This document shows positions 51,720 through 63,031 of a stretch of DNA of 64,000 bases, in pieces. Under the pieces are notes generated by a model. The model saw nothing but the letters and a program-made list of their open reading frames with translations, was not told the origin of the DNA and searched no databases. Made by a program: the position numbers and the translations under genes. How positions within the stretch are numbered: position 1 is the first letter of the stretch; each line of letters starts with the position of its first letter. Source of the stretch: Schizochytrium sp. CCTCC M209059 (lineage: Eukaryota; Sar; Bigyra; Thraustochytrida; Thraustochytriidae); assembly GCA_000818945.1 (NCBI GenBank), contig KN805377.1:627991-691990 (forward strand), in the 5' to 3' direction.

Positions 51720-52649
51720 CTAAGGCTTTAACGATCCCTCGGTGGTCCTCACCGATTTTCTTCTGTGGTACCGTGAGGGGAGAAGAAGCTTCCGAAACAT
51801 GATGAAGCTGCTGAATGAGTTAATAGTTTCGTCGCCCAAACCTCCTAAGAGGTCCATGTAAGGTATAAACTCTGTACTGCCCTCCTTATAGGAGTCTGCT
51901 TGCGTGGTCACCGCGAGAAGAACCATAAGCATCATTGTTGAAATGATCGGGATCGCGGAGAGCACAAGGTTCTCTCGCGCGAGCTTGCGCAAAGCCCTTG
52001 CCTGTTCAGAGGTCTGTTCTCCATGGCCATTGCAGACTTCACCCGACTGACGTAGGACCGGCCAAATAAAAAGGAAAAGCAAGGTCGAGGAGAGAAGACA
52101 ATCCGCAATCGCCCCCACGATTGGTAGAGTGTTGTGTAGACGCACAATGCAGAACTCTTCGGCATACATGAGTTTTCCCGAAAAGGCCACGACTGTCAGG
52201 ATAGAAATTCCAACGAACGAGTAAATGAGGTACCACACGAGAGAAAGGAGAATCACATACCAGCCTGGCATAAAAACTTTCACAGCCATTGCGCGCACAG
52301 CGAGCACTCGATAGCAAAAGAAGTGTTGCAAAACGTACAAAGCTGCGCCAAAGGACCCGACGACGGCACACCCTTGCCAGTCTTCATCGAGACTAAGCAA
52401 CGCCGAAGCCCATGCGCACGTGGCGAGACTCAATAGAACCTGGCCCAGAATCTCGCGCAGTGATTTGTTTGCTGCGGCCTTTGCTTGTCGCACTGCCCGC
52501 CATACAACTGCAAGATATCCCGTAAATACAACGGTCAAGACTACGCTCAGCGTGATGGCGAGTCTGCGAAGCGCGCGCACGTTCGATGGGGCGCTTGAGC
52601 TCGAAAAGAGGTACGTCCCCGCCTCCGTTCGATTCGCCACAAAATCCAT
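51720..52649 (-). CDS. 7TM membrane protein, tandem family copy A
   Basis: 309 residues, ATG at 52649. Seven hydrophobic segments: about 27-50, 68-88, 94-118, 131-157, 174-198, 227-249 and 274-292. The short N-terminus begins MDFVANRTEA with a possible N-glycosylation site (NRT). Cys94 at the outer start of TM3 and Cys167 in the loop after TM4 (EEFC) are conserved in all copies, the same places as the disulfide pair of many GPCRs. TM3 ends CYRVLAVRA. The TM6-TM7 loop carries a conserved EGSTEFIPYMDLLGGLGDE-type signature. The C-terminal tail is short and basic. It is a serpentine-receptor-like layout but I do not recognise a named family; a transporter is not excluded. TAG stop. Confidence 0.85.
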   Translation of the reverse strand: MDFVANRTEAGTYLFSSSSAPSNVRALRRLAITLSVVLTVVFTGYLAVVWRAVRQAKAAANKSLREILGQVLLSLATCAWASALLSLDEDWQGCAVVGSFGAALYVLQHFFCYRVLAVRAMAVKVFMPGWYVILLSLVWYLIYSFVGISILTVVAFSGKLMYAEEFCIVRLHNTLPIVGAIADCLLSSTLLFLFIWPVLRQSGEVCNGHGEQTSEQARALRKLARENLVLSAIPIISTMMLMVLLAVTTQADSYKEGSTEFIPYMDLLGGLGDETINSFSSFIMFRKLLLPSRYHRRKSVRTTEGSLKP

Positions 52650-53124
52650 CGCGAATCAGAAATGTCGTAAAAAGTGCAAAGCAAAATTCCCCCTGACACC
52701 TTTTTTTGGCCGTTGAACTTTGCACTACACTGCGCTGGCCCAGAACAGGGGCAAAGCCGGGCGATCCGGCAGCCCCGGCCTGACAGTATACCTAGGCAGA
52801 AGCTCAATGGTAGGATGTGATTCGAGTTCCCACTCTGTTGGTCGCTGTCGATGCCATTGTGTCATCACTGTGGTGTTGGTCGTGTTATACTTGACATGAC
52901 TGTTTTATTGATTTTGCAATCCTGATGTCTGAAGTGTACAGTTCTCTACTTGACGATCAAAGGATGTATATCACGGAGGTCAGAGCGGAAGGATAAGAGG
53001 AAAAGGATGGGGAAGGACACTGAGGCGCTTACAAACATTTATCTGTTTGCAGGCGCGTTTGCGGGGGGAAGAGAAATTTTGTTCCAAAAACCTCGATGCT
53101 CATGTTTTGAGTTGCTTCCAAAGA
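52650..53124. other. Intergenic spacer in the 7TM array
   Basis: Contains the upstream region of copy A (motif at 52703-52715) and the 3' side of copy B. No gene seen. Confidence 0.5.
52703..52715 (-). promoter_or_regulatory. Shared upstream motif, copy A
   Basis: TTTTTGGCCGTTG on the + strand (CAACGGCCAAAAA on the coding strand), about 55 bases upstream of the copy A start. A near-identical motif precedes the other two intact copies. Confidence 0.5.
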
Positions 53125-54108
53125 TCAATGCGCTGAAGGAATTTCGCTGGGCTTTGCCGGATTTCTGCCAGTGCTTAGTGGTGAAAGCGAGATGATGGGT
53201 TTAACTAATCTTCTACCATTTCTCTGTGCCGAGAAAAGAAGTTTCCGAAACATGACGAAGGTGCTGCACGTATTGACGAATTCATCAGACAAGCCTCCCA
53301 TTAATTCCATGTAGGGAATGAAGTCTGTGCTGCCTTCGCTGTATGAGTCTGCCCGTGTCGTCCCCGCGAGGACTACCATGAGCATCATTGTGGTAAAGAT
53401 GGGAATCGAGGAAAGAAGAAGGTTCTCTCGAACGAGTTTGTGCAAAACTCTCGCGTCCTCGGAGCTCTGATCGTTCCTTCCATTCCTAACTTCGCTCGAA
53501 TGACGCAACACAGGCCACACGAAGAGAAAGAGTAGAGTCGAGGAAAGAATACCATCACCGATCACCGCCATAATAGGGAGCAATCTGTTTAGATGCACGA
53601 TACAGAACTCCTCGACATACATGAGTTTGCCCGAAAAGTTCAAAAGCGCAAGAGAAGCAAGTCCCACAAACGAGTAAATGACGTACCACACGATATTCAG
53701 CAGAGTCGCATACCATTCTGGCATGGTATTTTGTACGGATAAGGCGCGTATTGCGAGCACTCTATAGCAAAAAAAGTGCTGCAAAACGTACAGAGTACCG
53801 CCAAAGGAACCAACAATGGCGCAGCCTTGCCACCTTCCGTCGAGACTAAGCAGTGTCAAAGCGTACGCACATGTAACGAGACTCACTATGATTTGGCCGA
53901 GCAACTCACGTAGTGTTCGCCTTGATTTTGCATTGGCTTTCGCTTGTTGCACCGCTCGCCACACAACTGCAAGACATACTGCAAATAAAACAGTCAAGAC
54001 CGCGCTCAGCGTGATGGCGAGTCTGCGGAGCGCGAGCACGCTTGATGGCGCGTGCACGCCCGTGAAGAAGCGCGACCCCGCCTCTGATCGGTCCGCCACG
54101 ACAGACAT
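53125..54108 (-). CDS. 7TM membrane protein, tandem family copy B
   Basis: 327 residues from ATG at 54108 (MSVVADRSEAG), chosen because it aligns with the starts of the other copies; the frame continues upstream to 54285 but without similarity. Seven hydrophobic segments match copy A. The paired cysteines are present (WQGCAIVG and VEEFCIVHL), as are the TM3-end motif CYRVLAIRA and the TM6-7 loop signature EGSTDFIPYMELMGGLSDE. TM5 differs most (VIGDGILSSTLLFLFVWPVL). The C-terminal tail is about 20 residues longer than in the other copies and Pro/Ser-rich. TGA stop, which shows TGA terminates normally in this family. Confidence 0.85.
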   Translation of the reverse strand: MSVVADRSEAGSRFFTGVHAPSSVLALRRLAITLSAVLTVLFAVCLAVVWRAVQQAKANAKSRRTLRELLGQIIVSLVTCAYALTLLSLDGRWQGCAIVGSFGGTLYVLQHFFCYRVLAIRALSVQNTMPEWYATLLNIVWYVIYSFVGLASLALLNFSGKLMYVEEFCIVHLNRLLPIMAVIGDGILSSTLLFLFVWPVLRHSSEVRNGRNDQSSEDARVLHKLVRENLLLSSIPIFTTMMLMVVLAGTTRADSYSEGSTDFIPYMELMGGLSDEFVNTCSTFVMFRKLLFSAQRNGRRLVKPIISLSPLSTGRNPAKPSEIPSAH

Positions 54109-55312
54109 TATGTAATTGCGGGAACACAAAAATTCGAAGTGTAACACAAAATTTGGCCGTTGGACGCTCACCAACCGTGACTTGAACTTGAAAACGTGAC
54201 TTGAACTCGAAGAAGTGGCTTTCTGTAACAAGGCTTGAAGTTTGCCAGTCGCCCGTAGTACGTGACTAAGATGCGTCGAAAGCACCGTATAAATGTTTTA
54301 GTTGAGGATATGTAATCTGCGTCACGCGAAATCGGACCAGGCAAGGACGAATGACCTTCCGAGCTGTTTGCCCTTTTCTTGTCTTTCCTCCAGCACGGGG
54401 CTTGCCGTGCAACCACGAAGTTTTGAGAGAGCGCAATAGCTGATGATAGAGAAAGCGACGCAGTGGTGTACGTGGGCGGTCCGGTTTTCAGCGTCGCAAC
54501 TGTGGTCAGAATGAAAAAAGTAGCCTTTTGATGAGTTTACCAGTACTCGCTGGGCGGCTCTCTGCATAAGCCGGCCGATGGGCGCTTGCTGTTACTTGAA
54601 GACCTAAATAAGGCAAAGGTGTAATGAGGCAGCACTGTCCTCAAATACATATTTTTTTTTAGTGAAATTCTCAAGCGCAAAAGAGAAGATCACGAATGAG
54701 CGCTATTGTAACTCTGATGGTTTGCAAAGTGGTCGGCAGGTAATCGCTGATGATGAGGTCTAAATTTCTTCGATTTTTTTTTCTCTCTTTTATTTTTGGC
54801 GCAAACAATCACAAGTAGGATGAGAAACGAGCAGCTGTTTGTTTGTCCTGCCCTCATTAGATTGTACACGTTGCCGCGTTTTCTCATCCGTGTTAAAATA
54901 TCCTCGTTGTGCTACTGCGTCGCGCAGACCCAACCTCATCTTGCATACTACTTTTCCCAACAAAATTCTTCAATCATCGCTGAAACATCGGGAGACAATT
55001 TTCCCCTCAGATCTCGCAAACTTGAGATATCTCCCTTTTCTTCTTCTTCTGCGTTGAATTGTGGTCGCACAAATTTGCGATTTTCCATTCTCCATGAACG
55101 ACAGCAGGTGTCTTTTCCCTTCTTCCCATCTCCTTACAAAAGAACTCTATATCAGACCAAAGCTCGAATTGCTGACTGGCATCCTTCCTCTCGTGGAAGC
55201 GCAGAATTCAGAAAAAGAAAAGAGTCAGAAACACACCGTCAATTCATAATAATTCACACAAATCAATCATACGCCTATTCAGTCAGTTGTCCCTGTGACT
55301 CTGCTAACGAGA
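54109..55312. other. Intergenic spacer in the 7TM array
   Basis: 1.2 kb, AT-richer. The copy B upstream motif is at 54150-54162. Several short frames (the longest 179 codons at 54796, +) have no family features. I looked for another decayed 7TM copy and see none. Confidence 0.5.
54150..54162 (-). promoter_or_regulatory. Shared upstream motif, copy B
   Basis: AATTTGGCCGTTG on the + strand, about 43 bases upstream of the copy B start; the GGCCGTTG core is identical to copy A. Confidence 0.5.
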
Positions 55313-56242
55313 TCAACGTTTCATTGGGCCTTTGATGGGTCTCACCATCTTTTTCCTGGGGTTCTGAGACGAGAAAAGAAGCTTGCGGAACATGACGAAA
55401 CTGCCAATCGTATTGATAAATTCGTCGCCAAGTCCTCCTAATAAGTCCATGTAAGGAATGAATTCTGTGTTGCCCTCGCTGTATGATTTTGCCTGCGTGG
55501 TCGTCGCGAGAAGAACCATAAGCATCATTGTTGAAACAATCGGGATCGCGGAAAGCACAAGGTTCTCTCGAGCGAGCTTGCGCAGCGTTCTCGCCTGATC
55601 GGAGGCGTTGCCGCTCTGACCATGACTGACTTCGCTCGACTGGCGTAAAACGGGCCACACAAAGAGAAAAAGCAGGCTCAAAGACAGAATCCCATCGGCG
55701 ACCGCCATAAAAATGGGAAGCAAATAGTGTAGACGTACAATGCAGAACTCCTCCTCATACATGAGTTTACCAGAAAAGGCGATAACTGCGAGGACAAACG
55801 CCCCGAAGCATGAGTAGACAGCGTACCACACGATATTGAACAGAGTCACATACCAGTCTGGCATAATATCTCTCACAGCCATGGCGCGAACAGCGAGCAC
55901 TCGAGAGCAAAAAAAATGCTGCAAGACGTACAGAGCGGCGCCAAACGACCCGACAATGGCGCAGCCTTGCCAGTTTCCATCGAGACTAAGCAACGCCGAA
56001 GCCCACGCGCATGTAACAAGACTTAATAGCACCTGGCCAAATATATCGCACAGCGTTCGCCTTGCTTTGGCCTTTGCTCGCCGCACTGCTCGCAATACAA
56101 TTGCAAGACATATTGCAAATAAGACAGTCAAGACCGCGCTCAGCGTGATGGCGAAGTTCCGGAGCGCGCGCACGTTTTGTGGCGCGCTCAAGCTCGAAAA
56201 GAGGCGCGTCTCCGCCTCTGATCGATCCGCCACGAAGTCCAT
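55313..56242 (-). CDS. 7TM membrane protein, tandem family copy C
   Basis: 309 residues, ATG at 56242 (MDFVADRSEAE), the same length as copy A and clearly its closest match by eye. Seven hydrophobic segments align throughout. Conserved Cys pair (WQGCAIVG and EEEFCIVRL), CSRVLAVRA at the end of TM3 (Ser instead of Tyr), EGNTEFIPYMDLLGGLGDE in the TM6-7 loop (Asn instead of Ser). The C-terminal tail is Lys/Arg-rich. TGA stop. All copies sit head to tail on the minus strand, the usual sign of local tandem duplication, and the receptor kinase gene follows upstream in the same direction. Confidence 0.87.
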   Translation of the reverse strand: MDFVADRSEAETRLFSSLSAPQNVRALRNFAITLSAVLTVLFAICLAIVLRAVRRAKAKARRTLCDIFGQVLLSLVTCAWASALLSLDGNWQGCAIVGSFGAALYVLQHFFCSRVLAVRAMAVRDIMPDWYVTLFNIVWYAVYSCFGAFVLAVIAFSGKLMYEEEFCIVRLHYLLPIFMAVADGILSLSLLFLFVWPVLRQSSEVSHGQSGNASDQARTLRKLARENLVLSAIPIVSTMMLMVLLATTTQAKSYSEGNTEFIPYMDLLGGLGDEFINTIGSFVMFRKLLFSSQNPRKKMVRPIKGPMKR

Positions 56243-56809
56243 TGCGTTTTAGGAATGTCGGAGTGCCATTGGCTTTCTTCGCAACCAAACGACCTTTTTG
56301 CCGTTGTGGCGACTGCAAACCGAGCCCGTGTGAATCGAGTATGCTGAGGGGCCAAGTGAGAAAAGGAAGTGAGTGATTGTGTCAGGCGAAGTGACGCAGC
56401 TACAAAGATGGGAAAGGCTGGGTGAGGGGGCGGCTGCGGCTGGCTCATCACCCGCTTCCTCCTTCCACCTATCGCACTCTCGCGCGAGCTGCACTCCTCA
56501 GGCTGGCGAGGAGACCTTTGGGACATATTTCGTGGATATTGCTGACCTTGCGAAGCGCGGTCCAGCTCGGAGATAGTAGTGCGTCTCGGCATGCGAGAGT
56601 CCTTCGCGGACGGCCGAGACCTAAGGCCTTGGCCGTTGCTGAGCGTCCATTAGCCCTAAATTTCGCCGACGGCCGGGTCGCGGCCGGGCCTGGAGGGAGC
56701 ACCACAGCGACAGCAGAGGTTCCCAAAAGATAGTTTGAAACGAACCACCTGATGGAAACAATCAAGCAAAATGCTTACAAATTACAAAACGCGAGATTGA
56801 CATGCGTAA
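56243..56809. other. Intergenic region between 7TM copy C and the receptor kinase
   Basis: Upstream region of copy C and 3' UTR of the kinase gene. Carries the copy C promoter motif. A GC-rich segment with GGCCG repeats lies at about 56620-56700. No gene seen. Confidence 0.5.
56295..56306 (-). promoter_or_regulatory. Shared upstream motif, copy C
   Basis: TTTTTGCCGTTG on the + strand, about 53 bases upstream of the copy C start; it lacks one G and the preceding context of copies A and B but keeps GCCGTTG. Confidence 0.45.
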
Positions 56810-59800
56810 TTACTCTTGGCCACGACCAGGCTGGAAAGAAGGAGACGCAGAACCACTGCTGCGCGAGCTTGGGCTCTTGAGAAATTCGGGTTTGGGGGGT
56901 AACGATGGGGGGTTCACGTCTTCCAGACTGGCCGAGGCAGCCCTCGAATTCGAAGAGGGCGGTGGCGGCAGCGGCGGCGGCAGTGGCAGACCCAGAATGG
57001 AGGAGTCGCGAGACAAGGATCCGTGGGCACCCACATCGCTCGCCTCTGCCTCCGCCTCCACGCCAGCTGTATCTTCTTCGCTTTCGTCAGCTTTCTCCTG
57101 ATCAAAGATAGCGTCTTCGGAAACTTCTCGGCCCTCTGACTGCGCTTCAGCCAGACTAGCTTTAAAGCCGCTGTTTGCATCATTCTCATCCTCGCCGTCA
57201 GTACTTCGAAAGGTGAACGATGCTTCGTACTTTCGGACCTTCCACGACTTCGGAGGGAGTTCCTTGGGGGGAAGCTGGTCCTGTGGAACGTCGAGAAGCG
57301 GCGGCTGCTGTCCAGAGTCCTGAGTTGAACTAATGGGCCGCGGTGGCAATTCTTGTGGAGGACTTGCAGCCACTTCACGTGCCTGATTTTGCAACCACAT
57401 TTCCAGTTCGGTGCCGCCGGACGTGTCTACAGCACGTCGGGTTCGAATCTCGGCCTCAGAGGCGACGTAAATGAAGGAGTTTTTCACATCCTCGTCGGCC
57501 TTTCCCATTTGCGAGGCGAGGCGCGCAATACTTGCAGAGCGCAAAACAAGACGAGTCTCACTCGCCTTCGGGTGACGTTGAAGAAATTGGCGCGACTCCA
57601 AATTAACAGAGACGCGCTGCAAAAGTCTGCGAATGACCTCCTCAAGAATCTCGTCAACAAAACGCTCCTCTGAATCGAGCAGGGTCCTCTCCGTCGCTGC
57701 AAGGGAAGGCGGGACAGGAATGTCTCGGCGCATCCAGGGGTGGCGCAAAAGCTCGTCAATCGTTGGCCGGTCCTCTGGCTCAAAACGTAGCCCTTGCGAA
57801 ATGAAGTCAGAAAACTCGGCAGAAAACTGGCACGACGCCTCGTACGGGTAGGGAAACATTGAAGGTGCAGGAAACGGGGTCTCTTCGGGGAGATGTAGAG
57901 GCGAATACTTGGAAAAGGCTTTGAGCAGGTCCGGGACAATCGCATCGCGGCTGCGTCCATTGCGAACCATGTACCAAAACGGGTGGCGCCCGAGGGCGGC
58001 GGTCAGTAGGGTCATCATCAGACCCCAGACGTCTGTCGCGGACGTCGTTGGAATTCCCTGCAGTTGTTCCGGCGAAGCATATGCTAATGTTACAGATGTG
58101 ACACCTTCCACATCCTCGTGATCCCTCCAAGCACCATTCATTGCATAACCGCCCAACTTGATGCCGCCGCGCATGTTCAAGAGCACATTGGAAGGCTTGA
58201 CCTCGCCGTGAATGCATCCTTGTTCATGCAAAAACTCGAGCGCGCGCATGACACGGCGAGCAATGCTCAAAAGTAGACGCTCGTCGCACAGAGCGCACGG
58301 GCCCACCATCATATCGGGCTGGCCTCCAAAGTGCGCCACGAGCTCATCGACCTCCTCAAATTGTTGCGATGCCTCCCGCTTATGCCGCGCATGACCCCCC
58401 CCGTCCAACGAGGACTCCACAGGCTCGCTCGTTTCAGCAGTCACGTCGACGCCCGAGCTCAGTGTACCGTGTTCGTTCAAGTCTTGCGCGCTCCGGAAAG
58501 AATCGCGCAACGGCGCAAGACCATCTCCGCCGTCGGCGTCGTCATCATCATAAGGCGGCGTGTGCTCCGATAGAAGCACGTCCTGCAGGCTCCCGCCGTC
58601 CATGTACTCGACGAGGAGAGAGACTGTCTGCTCGGAAGTGTCGAAATAGCATCCGTACAGATTAGCCAGCTCCGGGCAGGCACTAAATTCGCGAGCCGCG
58701 ATGCGCGCCTCGCCATGCGAAAGTGCCCCAGGAGCGAATTCGGGCTGACACAATCCGCACAATGATCTCCACTGCGACAGGATCTGTTCCACAGCAATCT
58801 GTGCCGTGTCCAGATTCCCAACGGGCACCTCCTTGACGGCCACGAGGACAAAGGTCGGCAGATGCAGCGCCGCCGAGCAGCGATGGTAGCGGATAAACGG
58901 CCCGAGCTTGATGAGATCGGCAAATTTGACAACCGTCATTCTGTCATTCTCAAACATGTCCACCTCCCCGGCCTCGGAAGTGCTTTTGGGGGTTGACGAG
59001 GTGGATGCCGGGGCCACCGCGACGCTGCTGTCTTTGCGATCGCTTCCATCCTTGTACGCAACAAACGAGGTTTCCAGCCAGTCCTTCTGTTCAGCCGAAA
59101 CTTTGAGTTCGTCCTCGAAATCCAAGGAAAGATCGGGCCCTGCGAGTCGCGGATTTGCGGCTGCTTGCGCCATCGTGTTGGCTGTCGTCCGAAAGACAGC
59201 ATCGTTGTACTGCAGCACCTGACGAAAGTGCATCGCTGCGAGTCTTGAGAGACTTTGAAATCTCGACACCCAGTCATAGGGAGTATCCGGATCGATCGAA
59301 CGACAAAAGGTCTGCGGGACGTCCTCTCGACGAAGTACCCAAAGGGGAAAAGGATCAGTCTCGCCATCGCCGTGGCTCGGCGCGCCAGATCGGGGCGCCT
59401 GATCACCCCCTTCATCTTCAAAGTCCCCGGACTGATCCCTGCGAGCGCCTGTGAACAAGGAATTTTCCTCGTCATCGTCGTCGCCCTCATCAGGTCCAAT
59501 GTACTCAACGACGACTTGCTCACGCGCCTCTTCACCGCGCATGTACTCTTTTTCGTCCATGAGCACCGTGTAGCGAAGAACTTCGAGGTCTTGGTCCGTG
59601 ACGAGCGCCTCGACGATGCAAGGCACAAAGCGACGTTGGGCGTGCTCCCAAATGAGCGCCTTCTCCCCGACCTGGAGGACCCCAATGTCCTCGTTCGACA
59701 TGTAGCGCGATCGTCGAGGCGACGAGGTGCTTTGGGCAACGGGGCCAATAAGTCTCTCAAATTCAGCGAGAAGTGAAGAGAGGGCAGGCCTGTTGCGCGA

Positions 59801-62800
59801 ATTGGCGTCCCAGCATCGCGTGATGATATCGACAACGCCTTCTGGGACATTTTCGTCAATGTCTGGGCGGTAGCCGCAAATCATCACCTCGTGAAAGAGT
59901 TTGGCCACGCTCCAAAGCTGTGGGTGCGGTGTCTCTTCTGGGTGAAAGACTTGCCAAAGCACCATGCCAAAGGCATAAACATCGACGGCAACGCCGACCT
60001 CGTCCATAACACCACGCAGGAGCTCGGGGGCCATGTACGGCGGTGTGCCGCCCATGGTGGACAGGGTCATGTTGATGGTCTTGTTGGGGCCCGCATAAAG
60101 CTTGGCGATGCCAAGGTCGCAAATTTTGGCCTGGCCAACTCGGTTGATGAGAATGTTCTCCGGCTTGATGTCAAAGTGAATCAGTTGACAGGCGTGAATA
60201 TAGGCGAGGCCCGCGCAGACCTCCCTCATGAAAATGAGTTTGCGCGAATAATCAAAGTCCGACAAAGTAAAGGGTAGATATCCAGGGGCGACCTCGTCGT
60301 TGAGAAGGTCGCGAAGACTGCAGGCCCCCAGCTCCATGATGACAAGAAAGCGCCACTCGGATGAGTCGTCGCTTTTGGTCTGCGAACAGCCGTAGAGCTG
60401 AATTACGTTGGGATGACGCAAGAGTCGTAGATTGCGCACCTCGCGCCAAATCTGATTGCGAGGATCCCATGCGGCATCTCCATCCGGAGCCTCCAAGTCC
60501 AACTCGGGGCCCCCGGCCGTGTACTCTGGGAAAAGTTCCTTTACAGCGACCTCAGAGCCACAGTAGGTACCCCGAAAGATGCGGCCGTTCGCGCCATGGC
60601 CAATGATTGTACCAAGAGTGAGCTGTGTGCCGTCGATCTCCAGGTCCTTGAACATGTCACGAACCTTTGGCATGGAGCTTTCATATTCTCCGCGACTCGA
60701 GGTCGCCCGGGACAAGCCACCATGCGGTCCGCGATTTCGCTGCTTGTTTGCACGTTTTCGCCTTCGCCGATACAGGGCAACAACGATCAAAATGAAGATG
60801 GCTAAGCCGCCACCTATACTCCCGATGGCGATGCCGGCTCGCTCTCCTGCAGAAGTTTCGTCATTGTCTCTGGCAGCGGCCAATGCAGCTCGGTAGGCTT
60901 CATTGGTCAGCATGGGGCACTCGCCGATTGTCCATGACAGGCGCTCATCATCTTCCGGGTCTGCAGTATAAACGACAGTAACATCGTCTGCATCATCCAC
61001 CAAGATGTAGCTTGGCTCGTCTATGATATTCGACGAAGACATGTTCCAATGGCCCGTGTAAAAGAGTGAATAGAAAATGTCGAGACCGTAGCCCTCAACG
61101 GACGACTGAGCAGCAAATAAATCCTCGAGCACGAGCTCCAATGAGTAATCATTGTTACTGGGAGGCGAAGTTGGCGTGGGAGCCGGGGCGGGCCCGCTCG
61201 ACGTCCCTGACGGAGCCACCGTTGGAACGATTGTCTCATTTGATGCGGGTGCTGAAGAGGGCGCCAAGGTAAAATTTGTCGTGGAGTTGGTTGACAGCGG
61301 CGAGGCTGTCGGGATTGCAGTCGGTGCGAGCGTCGGCGCGAGTGTAGGAGAAGGCGTCGGCTGAAGAGTAGGCGCATAAGTTGGAATGGGCTCCGCGCCA
61401 GAAGGGGCTCCTGTGGCTACGGGCCCCAAGGTCGGGGCAAGGGACGCATTCGTTGGCTCCAACGTCGGAGCAACAGTCGGGGTAAAAGTTGGAAAGACTG
61501 TGGGCTCGGAAGTGAAGGCCTCTTTACTAAAGTCGCGCATGCCCACATTCACGGAACACTCGCGCGTGCCCGAGGTATCCAGCTCGGTCATACACGTGTA
61601 GTCATACTCTAACATTGGCATAAAGTCGAGGAGCATGGTGTCATTGTTGAGTGAGATGCCTACGTCAAAGGTCTCTCCGTTTTCGACACGAGTTCCAAGG
61701 ATTCGAGCGAAAAAGCAACGAATGTAAATTTCAAAGGGAATCATGTCGATGATTGCAGCCTTTTCCATGTCCGTTTCCCGCTGCAAGCTCCTTCGTAACC
61801 TTGATCCCACTTGTAGGGGAAAGGCGCTACCATTACGACCTTGGACACTTGCGCTCCAAAATTTGTGGGCAACGGCGAGCGATCTCCCGGATCGAAAAGA
61901 TGCCGTTGACTTACGTGCGCTGTCGACAGAGGGTGCGCGCGAGACTTCTGTGGCGACTTCAGATGGTGAGGTCGTGGGTTGCAGCGATGAAGCGGTGGTT
62001 GGGCCCGGCGTGTCCGATAACAAGGTGGGTAATGATGTAGGTTGCAATATGGGTTCGCTCGTGGGCTTGAACGTGGGTGTAGCTGTTGTTGGCCGTGCGG
62101 TCGGTTTCGCGGTGGGATGAAGCGTCGGTTCGAGCGTCGGGTCTGGTGTAGGGAAAAAAGTGGGGTTCGAAGTGGGTGTTTCGAAATCTGCCAGAAACTC
62201 TACCATTGTCATGAAATCTACCTTGACGTTACGGAGAATGACGCCGGGGAATCTCTGGCGAGTAGGTTCAGGTGTGGGCGCCATCGAGGGAAATGGTGTT
62301 GGGCGCGTGGTGGGTTCGGGCGTGGGCGCCGCGCTGGTCGGTTTCGATGTCGGGGAATCCGTTGGAAGGGTGATGGGAGTCGGCCTGCAGACACAGCGGC
62401 CCACGGGCACCTCTGTTGAGTTGATCATATCGCTGCTTGGCTTCACGATACAAAACCCGTATTCAAAATCTGAAAAGTTAAAGAAGCCGCTGATAGTTCG
62501 ATTCATGCCAGTGATGTTTAAGCTTCCTGTAAAGCTCGGAATGGGTGAAGAAAAACATCGATCTCGTTTTTTTTCGAGGCCATAGGCAGTCGGATCGATT
62601 GAAGTATCACAAATTCCAGAGGCTCTCGTCCAGTTTCCCGGATAATAGTCTGTGGGATCAAAATTGTTGACCTCGTAGAAAGCCAAATAGGTATCGTAGC
62701 GCGAATTTCCCGAGTCGATACTGAGGGCGGTACAATCTGCCTCCGGGGCGGCTGTGGGCGCGCGCGTTGGCGCGGCAGATGGGGCGAAGGTGAAGCTTGG

Positions 62801-62993
62801 AGAATCTGTCGTAGCAAGCGAGGGCGAGAGCGTCGTCTCCAGCGTCGGCGCCGTCGTTTGGGCTTGCGCGGTGCCTAGAGGTCCCCAACAGATTGTGATA
62901 GCGCCGAGACATGCCAGCGCCAGAATTGTTGTAAACACTGATATTTCACGGCGCGATCCTGCCCGTGTAGACCTGGGTCGTCGTCGCCGCCAC

Positions 62994-63031
<38 letters not shown>

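Noticed and set aside
54796..55335. 179-codon frame (+) in the 7TM spacer
   Set aside because: Overlaps the 3' end of copy C antisense and shows no domain or membrane pattern.
57430..57470. GGGTTCGAATCTC, resembling a tRNA T-loop
   Set aside because: Flanking bases cannot form the T stem or acceptor stem, and the site is inside the receptor kinase coding sequence.
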